DNA from: an uncultured bacterium
GTDB lineage: Bacteria > Planctomycetota > Phycisphaerae > Sedimentisphaerales > Anaerobacaceae
Length of the DNA: 10,813 nucleotides
Assembly: GCA_913009865.1 (NCBI GenBank)
Contig: CAJVYK010000061.1
Span: forward strand, 1 to 10,813
Reading direction: 5' to 3'
The notes beneath the pieces were generated by a model. The model did not search any database. It was not told the DNA's origin and saw nothing but the letters and a program-made list of their open reading frames with translations. Shown here one piece after another: positions 1 through 6,101 of the stretch. Each line of letters begins with the position of its first letter. The stretch's first letter is position 1. Made by a program: the position numbers and the translations under genes.

Positions 1-715
1 TCATCAGCTTTGCCACCATATCACCGGCCTGGCTGTCTTTTTCCTTTATGTTGTTGAGCAGGCCGTCCCGAAGCTCTTTGCCGAGGTTTCGCAAAATCAC
101 AGCCACTTTTCTTAAAGACTCTTCAGGTCGAACTCGTAAAGCGCTGCCATTACCGCCGGCCATAACGGCCTCGAGACGTTTGCAAACCATCTCTGCTATT
201 CGCCCCTTTGCCTCTGCGGTCACAGTCTCACAACTGGCCATCCTTCCGATAGCGCTAACCCGGATACCTTCGCTCAAAAGGCCAAGAACTTCCGAGCTTT
301 TCCTGGCCTCCAACTCTGATAAAACCACCGCAACAACCTGTGGATGTTCACTTTCCAGGATTGATGCTATCGTTTGTGAATCAGCGGAGCGAATGGGTAT
401 AAAAGGGGCGCGTTTTTGCAGGAGATTTTGTATTTGCGTCTGGATTTGCTCTGCCTTCTCGTCTCCGACCGTACTTTTCAGCATTTCTCTCAGGAAGCTT
501 TTAAGGTGAAAGCCCTGCCCGTTTTGCAGTGTATCATAGAACTGCCTCGCAATTTCGGCGCTCTGTTTACCGCTGTGATAGCCGGCTGCGTCCAGATACG
601 CCAATTCTACCGCCAATTCCTGAACCACCTTTGCATCTACACCTTTTAGCAGTTCAGCGGCGGTAGCGGCATCGAGGCTCATCAACAGCATTGCAGCTTT
701 TTGTTTACCCGTCAT
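1..715 (-). CDS. fliG: Flagellar motor switch protein FliG (3' end outside window)
   Basis: FliG is the rotor component that couples stator-driven torque to the MS ring at the cytoplasmic face. The gene starts at ATG 713-715 and stays open to the left edge, giving the first 238 residues of a protein usually about 330-340 long, so roughly the last 100, including the torque-helix domain, are missing. Visible features are an N-terminal FliF-binding segment beginning MTGKQKAAMLLMSLD, the middle-domain motif EHPQ at residues 123-126 (part of the FliM-binding surface), a glycine-rich linker near 187-190, and a following segment RKVAVILRNLG typical of the family. It is the last gene visible in the flgB-flgC-fliE-fliF-fliG operon, 67 bases after fliF, the usual order. 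I see no convincing Shine-Dalgarno sequence before this start. Identification is firm. Confidence 0.93.
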   Translation of the reverse strand, partial: MTGKQKAAMLLMSLDAATAAELLKGVDAKVVQELAVELAYLDAAGYHSGKQSAEIARQFYDTLQNGQGFHLKSFLREMLKSTVGDEKAEQIQTQIQNLLQKRAPFIPIRSADSQTIASILESEHPQVVAVVLSELEARKSSEVLGLLSEGIRVSAIGRMASCETVTAEAKGRIAEMVCKRLEAVMAGGNGSALRVRPEESLRKVAVILRNLGKELRDGLLNNIKEKDSQAGDMVAKLM

Positions 716-751
716 TATCAGTCTTCGGCTCTCAGCCCTGTTCTAAGTTAC

Positions 752-786
752 AACTCAAAACTAAAAACTCAACACTCAAAACTCAG
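752..786. repeat. Period-7 tandem repeat between fliF and fliG
   Basis: Five consecutive heptamers, AACTCAA, AACTAAA, AACTCAA, CACTCAA and AACTCAG, run in register. The last unit contains the fliF stop codon (783-785 on the minus strand). They fill half of the 67-base fliF-fliG gap. The unit differs from the heptamers in the other gaps. No function is evident. Confidence 0.85.
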
Positions 787-2321
787 TTGCCCTTTTCTTC
801 TATCCAACTGGAAAACAACTGCTTTGCCTTCGCAGGATTGCTCTGCAAGGCGCTGGCTATCTGTTTGCGCAGCATTAACGGCTCAGAGTTAGCCGCTTCA
901 GCCGGAAGAAGGCCGACAGCTTCAGCTCCCGGCAACTGCCCTGTTGTCGTGGCCGTTACGGCCGCCTTTTTTCTTGCCCCGCCAAGCATCCGTAAAACAA
1001 GCAGTGCACAAATCGCCATAATCCCTAAAGACCCCTGGCGGGCAATTGCCAAATAACGAGGCCACCTGGACGGCTCTTCATCAACCATCGCCTCAACCGG
1101 CCGATGAAACCTGACTTGAACCACTTTAAGCGAGTCCGTCTCCTTAAGACCAAGCGCATTTCTGATAATTTCTTCCACATCAGACAATCCCATTATCATA
1201 GCGGCCTGCCCTGTACCGCTCTGGTTCAGGGCCTGGCCTCCGGCCTCTGCTTCATTAGCATCATCAGCAGGCGATAAGTCAACAAAAGCCGCCACCGTAA
1301 GGGATTTTATTTCTCCCGGCAGATTAACCCTCTGTTCAACAGTTTTACCGACGGCATATTCGGTAACAATTGTTTCATCCTTTTTTGTACCTCCCGTTAC
1401 AGCCGGCCCACCTCCAGCCGGAGCGCTGCCGCCTTCAACTTCAGAATTGCTCTTAATCTCTTCTTTTGTAGCCACTTTTTTGCTTGGGTCGTAGCTTTCT
1501 GTAACAAGGTTAGTGCTGGTCATATCGATAACGGCACTGACCTTCACCGCCGCCCTTCCTGGCCCTAAAACAGCGGTGAGCATATTTTCAACCTTATCCG
1601 CCAGATTCTGCTCCACCCGCTCCTTGTAATCGGCAACAGTACCTGCCCCATTGGCCATAGTTCGGTCCGACTCACCGGAAAGAAGCCGGCCCTGACTGTC
1701 TATTACGGTTACATTTTCCGATTTAAGTCCTTCGACACTGCCGGCCACAAGGTGCGTAATTGCCGCTATATTCAGTGCGCTTAATCTAAAGCCCGCCCTT
1801 AATTTAAGAACTACGGAAGCGGTGGTTTGTTTAGTCCCGGCTGCAAACAGTGATCGCTGCGGGGTTACTATATGGAGCCGTGCATGGGCCACACCATTTA
1901 TCATTTGGATACTCTTGGCAAGTTCTTCCTGCAGCGCCCGCTTGAGGTTGACGTTTTGAACAAAGGGGCTTACGCCGATTTTTTCATTATCAAATATCTT
2001 GTAGCCGCCCTGCTCACCCACAGGAAGTCCCTCTTTTGCCATATCCAGACGGATTTGATAGACTTGTTTGGCTGGAACGTAGATAGTTGTCCCGCCGTTT
2101 CGCAATTCGTAAGGAGTACCTTTTTCACTGATTTTTTCTGTAATCTTAGACGCTTCTTCAGGGGCCATATCCTGATACAGCATTCTCATATCTGGCCTGC
2201 CTGCCCATCGAGTAAGCAGCGCACCGGCAATAATAAACGTCAGAACAACCGCAACCAGCAAAGCCCGCTGAACCAGGCTTATATTTTGCCAAACTGCACC
2301 TATCTTCTGAAAAAAATTCAT
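783..2321 (-). CDS. fliF: Flagellar MS-ring protein FliF
   Basis: FliF forms the membrane-embedded MS ring on which the rod, export gate and FliG rotor assemble. The 512 residues are near the usual length of about 530-570. An N-terminal transmembrane helix lies at about 18-38. The periplasmic ring-building region follows, including the YVPAKQVYQIRLDMAKEGLP segment (81-100). A Gly/Ala/Pro-rich insert at about 296-312 sits within the beta-collar region. A second transmembrane helix lies at about 429-447. The C-terminal tail (485-507) is the expected FliG-binding element. The start is supported by AAAGGGG about six bases upstream on the minus strand. It lies 57 bases after fliE and upstream of its partner fliG. 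Identification is firm. Confidence 0.96.
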   Translation of the reverse strand: MNFFQKIGAVWQNISLVQRALLVAVVLTFIIAGALLTRWAGRPDMRMLYQDMAPEEASKITEKISEKGTPYELRNGGTTIYVPAKQVYQIRLDMAKEGLPVGEQGGYKIFDNEKIGVSPFVQNVNLKRALQEELAKSIQMINGVAHARLHIVTPQRSLFAAGTKQTTASVVLKLRAGFRLSALNIAAITHLVAGSVEGLKSENVTVIDSQGRLLSGESDRTMANGAGTVADYKERVEQNLADKVENMLTAVLGPGRAAVKVSAVIDMTSTNLVTESYDPSKKVATKEEIKSNSEVEGGSAPAGGGPAVTGGTKKDETIVTEYAVGKTVEQRVNLPGEIKSLTVAAFVDLSPADDANEAEAGGQALNQSGTGQAAMIMGLSDVEEIIRNALGLKETDSLKVVQVRFHRPVEAMVDEEPSRWPRYLAIARQGSLGIMAICALLVLRMLGGARKKAAVTATTTGQLPGAEAVGLLPAEAANSEPLMLRKQIASALQSNPAKAKQLFSSWIEEKGN

Positions 2322-2339
2322 TAAACCCCTTTGGATAAC

Positions 2340-2366
2340 TATTGATTATTTTTCCAGTAATCAATA
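2340..2366. repeat. 9-bp inverted repeat in the fliE-fliF gap
   Basis: TATTGATTA (2340-2348) and TAATCAATA (2358-2366) form a perfect 9-bp stem with a 9-base loop. In the transcribed orientation no U-run follows; instead the fliF ribosome binding site begins about eight bases further on. A terminator is therefore unlikely. An mRNA structure that tunes fliF translation or segmental stability is possible but unproven. Confidence 0.5.
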
Positions 2367-2380
2367 ATCATTTATCATTT
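2360..2380. repeat. Short period-7 tandem repeat at the fliE 3' end
   Basis: Three heptamers, ATCAATA, ATCATTT and ATCATTT, run up to and into the fliE stop codon (2379-2381 on the minus strand). The block is short and AT-rich, so chance is a real alternative on its own. It is listed because the neighbouring gaps show the same period and position. Confidence 0.5.
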
Positions 2381-2702
2381 ATAATGGCATATTCATAGTT
2401 TGCTTGTAGGCCTCGATTAACTTATTTCTAACACCCACAAGAAGTTTAAAACTCATATCAGCTTTAGCCACCGCCGAAACCACCGAAGTAATATCTTCAT
2501 TTTTGCCGCTCAACAAATCCTTTATGGACATATCCGAGACCTGCTGATGCTCATCGACCTTTGATATGTATTTCTCGACGGCCTTGACAGTATCAGCAAA
2601 GCCCGATTTCCCTGCAGCGGCATTGCCGACTTTTGGCATTCCGATTCCATCGTGATTACTCCCAGGCGATACTGAATTTACATTAGCATTTAAGTTAATC
2701 AT
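2379..2702 (-). CDS. fliE: Flagellar hook-basal body complex protein FliE
   Basis: FliE is the small adaptor that joins the MS ring/export gate to the proximal rod and is among the first substrates of the flagellar export apparatus. The protein has 107 residues, the usual size. The N-terminal 30 residues are variable and flexible, and the C-terminal half carries the family signature, SFKLLVGVRNKLIEAYKQTM at residues 84-103, close to the textbook FliE ending. AAGGA lies nine bases before the ATG on the minus strand and sits inside the repeat-filled flgC-fliE gap. It lies between flgC and fliF, the standard order. Identification is firm. Confidence 0.94.
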   Translation of the reverse strand: MINLNANVNSVSPGSNHDGIGMPKVGNAAAGKSGFADTVKAVEKYISKVDEHQQVSDMSIKDLLSGKNEDITSVVSAVAKADMSFKLLVGVRNKLIEAYKQTMNMPL

Positions 2703-2707
2703 TATTT

Positions 2708-2807
2708 TTAGTCCTTAGTTTCTTAGTTCATTGTTCATTGTTCATTGTTCACTGTTCGTTGTTCGTTGTTCGTTGTCTATGAACTATGAACTCATAACCA
2801 CGAACTC
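2708..2807. repeat. Compound period-7 repeat filling the flgC-fliE gap
   Basis: Three heptamer families lie back to back. TTAGTCC/TTAGTTT/TTAGTTC (2708-2729, one unit padded by a base) comes first. Seven copies of TTC(A/G)TTG follow at 2727-2775, three with A, then one variant TTCACTG, then three with G. Four units, TGAACTA, TGAACTC, ATAACCA and CGAACTC, end at 2780-2807. The last unit overlaps the flgC stop codon (2806-2808). The block covers almost the whole gap and includes the fliE ribosome binding site. Read on the minus strand, the middle block is CAATGAA-like. Confidence 0.92.
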
Positions 2808-3210
2808 ATCTTAGTAATTCGAGTGTAGTTTCTACCATTTGCTGATACCGTTTCAGAATCGCTGCGTTGGCCTGATACGCCCGCGTTGCGATCGTCAGAT
2901 TCATCATCTCGATTGGCAGATTCACATTGGGCATTGTCACGTACCCGTATTCGTCTGCGTTAGGGTTGCCGGGGTCTAAAATTCTGGGAAAATCGCTCAT
3001 ATCCGTCGCTATCTCGTCCAGGCTGACACCGCTGACGCCATCGCTGTCTGTTTTGAACTGCGCTTCAAGTCTGCGATACGGATTACCCTTGCCGGCGTCG
3101 GTTGTACGGGCATTGGCAACATTCGATGAAATCACTTCTATCTGTTTGCCCTGTGCCCGCAGACCGGAAATCGCTATATCCACGGGACCGAATATATTAT
3201 CAACACCCAT
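2806..3210 (-). CDS. flgC: Flagellar proximal rod protein FlgC
   Basis: FlgC is a proximal-rod subunit exported by the flagellar type III system and assembled in the periplasm. The protein has 134 residues, the usual length. The rod-family N-terminal signature is SNVANARTT at residues 29-37, preceded by the helix DIAISGLRAQ. The C-terminal helix ends NLTIATRAYQANAAILKRYQQ and onwards, the conserved rod/hook/filament-type coiled-coil D0 segment. AGAGGT lies upstream of the ATG as a ribosome binding site. It follows flgB by 76 bases and precedes fliE by about 100. Identification is firm. Confidence 0.95.
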   Translation of the reverse strand: MGVDNIFGPVDIAISGLRAQGKQIEVISSNVANARTTDAGKGNPYRRLEAQFKTDSDGVSGVSLDEIATDMSDFPRILDPGNPNADEYGYVTMPNVNLPIEMMNLTIATRAYQANAAILKRYQQMVETTLELLR

Positions 3211-3240
3211 CTGTTCTACCTCTTTCTCAAATCTTCACAC

Positions 3241-3284
3241 AGCGTTTAGCGTTTCTATACGCTATACGCTGAACGCTATACGCT
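3241..3284. repeat. Period-7 repeat with inverted halves between flgB and flgC
   Basis: Two copies of AGCGTTT (3241-3254) are followed, after two bases, by ATACGCT, ATACGCT, GAACGCT and ATACGCT (3257-3284). AGCGTTT is nearly the reverse complement of ATACGCT, so the two halves can pair over 14 positions with two mismatches. The block ends two bases from the flgB stop codon (3287-3289). Confidence 0.82.
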
Positions 3285-3286
3285 AA

Positions 3287-3646
3287 TTATTTTACGTCTA
3301 TCGCCAATTCCATCTGGCTGTATTTTTTTCTGATTAGCCGAACATACGCCTTGTGGCGAAGAGTATTTTTGATCATTTTGCCGACCTCTGTTTCCATGCT
3401 GACATCATTTCCGTTTGATTTTACCGGCGTTTGTTTGGGCTGATAAATCTGCGCCTCGATTTCGCTAAGCTCAACCGTCCCCGGCGAATCCAGAGCTTTG
3501 GCAAGTAACTGTTCGAACTTAACGTCGATACTGCGGTACTTCGGCGTCTGGAGATTGGCTATATTATTAGCGATTGCCTTCTGACGAAGGCTCTCGGCTC
3601 TCAGGCCGGCTTCGAGAACTTCTACTATATCGCTTATCCTGGACAT
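3287..3646 (-). CDS. flgB: Flagellar proximal rod protein FlgB
   Basis: FlgB is the most basal rod subunit, in contact with FliE and FlgC. Starting at ATG 3644-3646 gives 119 residues, close to the family's usual 110-140. The rod signature NNIANLQTPKYR lies at residues 27-38, at the expected distance from the start. An in-frame extension to 3778 exists, but its 44 extra residues look like non-rod sequence and would cross the promoter. A sigma-54 promoter (3660-3676) predicts a transcript start only about three bases before the ATG, and no Shine-Dalgarno sequence is present, only CTCCTC in the wrong sense. The message may therefore be leaderless. It is the first gene of the operon. The gene identification is firm and the start likely. 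Confidence 0.92.
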   Translation of the reverse strand: MSRISDIVEVLEAGLRAESLRQKAIANNIANLQTPKYRSIDVKFEQLLAKALDSPGTVELSEIEAQIYQPKQTPVKSNGNDVSMETEVGKMIKNTLRHKAYVRLIRKKYSQMELAIDVK

Positions 3647-3659
3647 CTCAGAGGAGATG

Positions 3660-3676
3660 TGCAATAATCGTGCCAA
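3660..3676 (-). promoter_or_regulatory. Sigma-54 promoter of the flgB-flgC-fliE-fliF-fliG operon
   Basis: On the minus strand the sequence is TTGGCACGATTATTGCA, matching the -24/-12 consensus TGGCAC-N5-TTGC with GG and GC exactly ten bases apart. The predicted transcript start is near 3649, three bases before the flgB ATG. Sigma-54 control of rod and MS-ring genes is common in polar-flagellate bacteria. Confidence 0.85.
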
Positions 3677-3690
3677 AGTTGTTCGTAAGG

Positions 3691-3718
3691 CCTGAAACCT
3701 GAAGCGTGAAGCGAAAAA
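3691..3718. repeat. Period-7 repeat upstream of the flgB promoter
   Basis: Units CCTGAAA, CCTGAAG and CGTGAAG, then a decayed CGAAAAA, run in register 15 bases upstream of the flgB -24 element. The GAAG-rich unit is the approximate reverse complement of the CTTCTGG units at 3811-3825. Confidence 0.7.
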
Positions 3719-3804
3719 GCGGATATGCCTCGCAAAATACGTTTCACCAGACACGCAAGATGTCAGGATTCTATACAACTTAATGGTTTTTTTATACGTC
3801 AGCC

Positions 3805-3825
3805 TTTTGGCTTCTGGCTTCTGGT
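3805..3825. repeat. Period-7 repeat, three units
   Basis: TTTTGGC, TTCTGGC and TTCTGGT lie in tandem. CTTCTGGTTCAG (3818-3829) is an imperfect reverse complement of 3691-3704 (one substitution, one or two gaps), so the two blocks could form an inverted pair around about 100 bases. Confidence 0.6.
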
Positions 3826-3995
3826 TCAGTTACCCCTCGTCCGGAAATTTTTTCCTAACCTCAGGAACATTCTGCCCTTGCCGTTGGCAGGCAGGGCCGA
3901 CAGCAGAGCAATTTTCATTAGTCGCCGCCTTTTTGATGCTCATAAGCCCAGCACTGATAAACACTTATCGCCCAACACAGACCTGCCCCCAAATG

Positions 3996-4012
3996 CTGGC
4001 ACAGCAGTTGCG
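3996..4012 (+). promoter_or_regulatory. Sigma-54 promoter of fliK
   Basis: CTGGCACAGCAGTTGCG has TGGCAC, a five-base spacer and TTGC, with GG and GC ten bases apart. The predicted start is near 4023, giving a leader of about 21 bases that contains the fliK ribosome binding site GGAG (4030-4033). It faces away from the flgB sigma-54 promoter. Confidence 0.82.
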
Positions 4013-4043
4013 TAGTTTAGATTGATTTTGGAGAAACTGCTTT

Positions 4044-5759
4044 ATGAATACCAGTATCCCTGCGATTGATAATATGTTCGCGCGCAATTTGGTCACTGCC
4101 TCAGTTCCATCAAAACCACCGTCAGCCAAAAATACCAATCAATTTGCGACGGCTTCACCTGACAGCCCAACCCCCACTACCGTTCCCGAAACAGCAACGA
4201 CCGATAAAACTCTTCCTAACACCCAAAGTAAGCCCATAGACAAACCCCCGCAAGAGTTTAGCCGTACTGTTCGCGAAGAAATAACGGCCGAAGAGCCCCA
4301 CAATGCTAATGCTGACAAAGCATCAGCAAAGCAAAACCCGACCCTAACTGTGGCCCCGCAGCCGGATATAGTACAGAGTTGGCTGACTGAACACTCTCTA
4401 ACCGTGGAGCACAGCAAAGACAGAATCGCTACAAAAATTGCGCCGAAAGCCGGGCACGAACTTGCCCAGCTGCTCGTCAGCTTAAAAGCCGACAAATTCC
4501 ATCCTGGTGCCGGCCAAACCACCAAACCAGCAGAAAACAGGGCTCCTTTAACTACCGGCCAGGGCCGAGCTGTGCTCAAAGACCTTTTACCTGACGTCTC
4601 CAGGGCTCTGCTTGCAACTGATACTGCGCCTGGGAAAAACAAAAACGCAGGTAAAATACAGATACCAGATAAAGAACTCGTCGGTACAAAGGGTACTCTC
4701 GACCGGCAAAGCGGCAAAAAATTGATGCTCGAAGCTCTTGTTAATGGCAGCAACAAAACAACCACTGCCGGCCAAAAGCCGGCGATTGCAGACAAGCCAG
4801 CCGTTTTTGGCGGCCCCAAAACACCTCTGCCCACCCTGCCAAATGACGGCTTGCCGACAGCTCAGAGCAAGCCATCCGTCGCCGGCCGGAATGTACCGGC
4901 CAGTCCTGAAAAATTCGCCATTGCCGCTGGGAAAATAGTTAGCAATAAAACCGATACCGGTCAAACACCCTCAGAATTATCGGACGGTAAGCCACGGCAG
5001 CATGCTCTCAATCCCCTTTCGGACGGCTCTATCTTCCAGAAATTAAACTCAGCACAGGTTCAGGTATCCACTAACCAGACGAAATACCAGACGAAAAGCC
5101 AAAACCCCGGCAGTTCGGGCTCCACCAATAGCTCCGATTCAAATACGCAGGCCGTTTCGCAGATACTCTCTCCCGCTTCCTCCTATAATATTCAGCCCCC
5201 CATTGCAGAGCGTTTTTTCGATGTTTCCGCCCCCGCCGCAGGAACCGCCGGCAATACTTCGCTTTCTGACACTTCTGCAGGCATTAGCGCCCAGATTCAG
5301 ACATCTATCTTACAGAGTCCTTTACGTCTGGGCGAGGGGCAAATCACTATCCGCCTCAATCCACCGGAACTTGGAAAGGTTTTCATAAAGTTCCAGGAGC
5401 AGCAGGACCATATCACCGGCTTATTGGAAGTCAGTAAGATGCAGACCAGAGTCCAGATACAGCAGGCTCTGCCGCAGATAATCCGAAACCTCTCAGATTC
5501 CGGCATTCAGATAAAACGGCTCGAAGTCGTACTGGTTGAAACGGACCAGCAGGGCCAACACAGTTTTAAGGACCAGTCGTTACATGATGGCTTCTCCGAA
5601 CAGCAGCCCGGCACTGAAGGCAACAATCCCAACAATACATCTGCACGAAATCAGTCCACAAATCCTACTAACGGCACTAACAGCGGCTATACTGGACTTG
5701 GCGAACCGCAGGAGTACGAGCCCCTTATGACCGATAACTCCATAAATATGTTGGTATAG
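4044..5759 (+). CDS. fliK: Flagellar hook-length control protein FliK
   Basis: FliK is a secreted molecular ruler that measures hook length and switches the export gate from rod/hook to filament substrates. The protein has 571 residues. The first 400 or so are hydrophilic, rich in Thr, Pro, Ser, Lys and Gln, with no membrane segment, as expected of the poorly conserved ruler region. The C-terminal hook domain (Flg_hook type) covers about 425-510. It contains LNPPELGKV from residue 438, then alternating strands (HITGLLEVS) and the helix ALPQIIRNLSDSGI. A polar Asn/Gly/Thr-rich tail follows. GGAG lies ten bases before the ATG. It is monocistronic or reads into the flagellin leader. Usually fliK sits with fliJ or flgD; here it neighbours flagellin. 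The C-terminal domain makes the call firm. Confidence 0.9.
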   Translation: MNTSIPAIDNMFARNLVTASVPSKPPSAKNTNQFATASPDSPTPTTVPETATTDKTLPNTQSKPIDKPPQEFSRTVREEITAEEPHNANADKASAKQNPTLTVAPQPDIVQSWLTEHSLTVEHSKDRIATKIAPKAGHELAQLLVSLKADKFHPGAGQTTKPAENRAPLTTGQGRAVLKDLLPDVSRALLATDTAPGKNKNAGKIQIPDKELVGTKGTLDRQSGKKLMLEALVNGSNKTTTAGQKPAIADKPAVFGGPKTPLPTLPNDGLPTAQSKPSVAGRNVPASPEKFAIAAGKIVSNKTDTGQTPSELSDGKPRQHALNPLSDGSIFQKLNSAQVQVSTNQTKYQTKSQNPGSSGSTNSSDSNTQAVSQILSPASSYNIQPPIAERFFDVSAPAAGTAGNTSLSDTSAGISAQIQTSILQSPLRLGEGQITIRLNPPELGKVFIKFQEQQDHITGLLEVSKMQTRVQIQQALPQIIRNLSDSGIQIKRLEVVLVETDQQGQHSFKDQSLHDGFSEQQPGTEGNNPNNTSARNQSTNPTNGTNSGYTGLGEPQEYEPLMTDNSINMLV

Positions 5760-5799
5760 CCCCCCCAAAAAAAACACTGCCATTTAGGGTATCCCCCCG

Positions 5800-5813
5800 T
5801 TTAGCCGTCGCCG
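5800..5813 (+). promoter_or_regulatory. 14-base element shared with the histidine-kinase leader, copy 1
   Basis: TTTAGCCGTCGCCG occurs here and, identically, at 8260-8273. Both copies lie upstream of sigma-28-like promoters on the same strand, at 165 and 48 bases distance. GGCAC follows in both, directly here and eight bases further in copy 2. The function is unknown: an activator site, RNA element or dispersed repeat are all possible. Confidence 0.5.
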
Positions 5814-5845
5814 GCACGGTGGCTTTATCTGCTTTTAGCTTTTAA
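5803..5845 (+). terminator. Possible intrinsic terminator of fliK
   Basis: AGCCGTCG (5803-5810) can pair with CGGTGGCT (5817-5824) as an 8-bp stem including two G-U pairs, with a six-base loop. T-rich sequence with several T4 runs follows. It is placed 44 bases after the fliK stop. The T-tract is interrupted, and the left arm belongs to the element repeated upstream of the kinase gene, where no terminator is expected, so the call is tentative. Confidence 0.35.
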
Positions 5846-5964
5846 TTTCGCAGAATTTCCCCGATTTTTCCGCCATTTTTAACGGCTCATCTACGGTATC
5901 AGTATCTACAGCAATGATATTACAGGTCCAGCTATTTTGTAGTCATTTCCAGTGAAGAAATTCC

Positions 5965-5991
5965 TTAAGTCCTTATTATTTCTCACGATAA
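5965..5991 (+). promoter_or_regulatory. Sigma-28 (FliA)-like promoter of flagellin
   Basis: TTAAGTCC-N11-CACGATAA matches the enterobacterial flagellar consensus TAAAGTTT-N11-GCCGATAA at 6 of 8 positions in each box with exact spacing. The predicted start is near 5998, giving a leader of about 100 bases. The kinase promoter at 8308-8334 aligns with it without gaps over 48 bases, including TTGGAAG just downstream of the -10. Confidence 0.65.
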
Positions 5992-6015
5992 TGGCCATTG
6001 GAAGCATATTTTACA

Positions 6016-6031
6016 CGGCGTGCTCGTTGCA
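6016..6031 (+). promoter_or_regulatory. Weak sigma-54-like match upstream of flagellin
   Basis: CGGCGT-N5-TTGCA keeps the GG-N10-GC core and TTGCA, but the -24 box matches TGGCAC at only three of six positions. It could be a second promoter, or chance in a region that already has a better sigma-28 candidate. Confidence 0.25.
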
Positions 6032-6101
6032 CGTTTAGCGTTTTAGTAAAGGGGGCTCGACAGGGCCAAAAAATGTTTGAGTTTTTTAAGGAGTCAAAAA
6101 G

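Larger units (their letters stand above)
3647..4043. other. Divergent control region between flgB and fliK
   Basis: This 397-base stretch shows no credible gene. It holds two outward-facing sigma-54 promoters at its ends (3660-3676 minus, 3996-4012 plus). Between them are two heptamer blocks: CCTGAAA, CCTGAAG, CGTGAAG at 3691-3711, and TTTTGGC, TTCTGGC, TTCTGGT at 3805-3825. These are imperfect reverse complements of each other. Dyads GGAAA-TTT-TTTCC (3843-3855) and TGCC-GTT-GGCA (3879-3889) are candidate binding sites for an NtrC-family activator, which sigma-54 promoters require. The second lies about 140 bases before the predicted fliK transcript start. Assignment of the dyads is speculative. 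Confidence 0.6.
5760..6101 (+). other. Long leader region upstream of flagellin
   Basis: These 342 bases hold no credible gene. In order: a C7-A8 homopolymer run directly after the fliK stop (5760-5774); the 14-base element shared with the kinase leader (5800-5813), which is also part of a hairpin followed by T-rich sequence (5803-5845); an AT-rich stretch without clear motifs to about 5956; a sigma-28-like promoter (5965-5991); a weak sigma-54-like match (6016-6031); and the strong flagellin ribosome binding site AAGGAG nine bases before the ATG. Confidence 0.6.

Noticed and set aside
48..509. Plus-strand open frame of 153 residues at the left end
   Set aside because: It is antisense to fliG, which is clearly coding on the other strand with the EHPQ motif; the Ser/Arg-rich translation has no recognisable features.
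2727..2807. CRISPR array
   Set aside because: The units are seven bases long with no spacers and no cas genes nearby; they are simple tandem repeats.
3287..3778. Longer flgB starting at 3778
   Set aside because: The extra 44 residues are unlike any rod protein N-terminus and would cross the sigma-54 promoter; the ATG at 3646 puts the rod signature at the normal distance.
3725..4025. Small plus-strand genes between flgB and fliK
   Set aside because: Two overlapping frames of 96 and 80 residues cross the sigma-54 promoter of fliK, lack good ribosome binding sites and show no family features.
4139..4834. Minus-strand open frame of 231 residues antisense to fliK
   Set aside because: It lies wholly inside fliK, whose C-terminal domain is unmistakable, and its hydrophobic Val/Leu/Ser composition is what the Thr/Pro/Lys-rich fliK sequence gives when read in reverse. 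No domain or ribosome binding site supports it.
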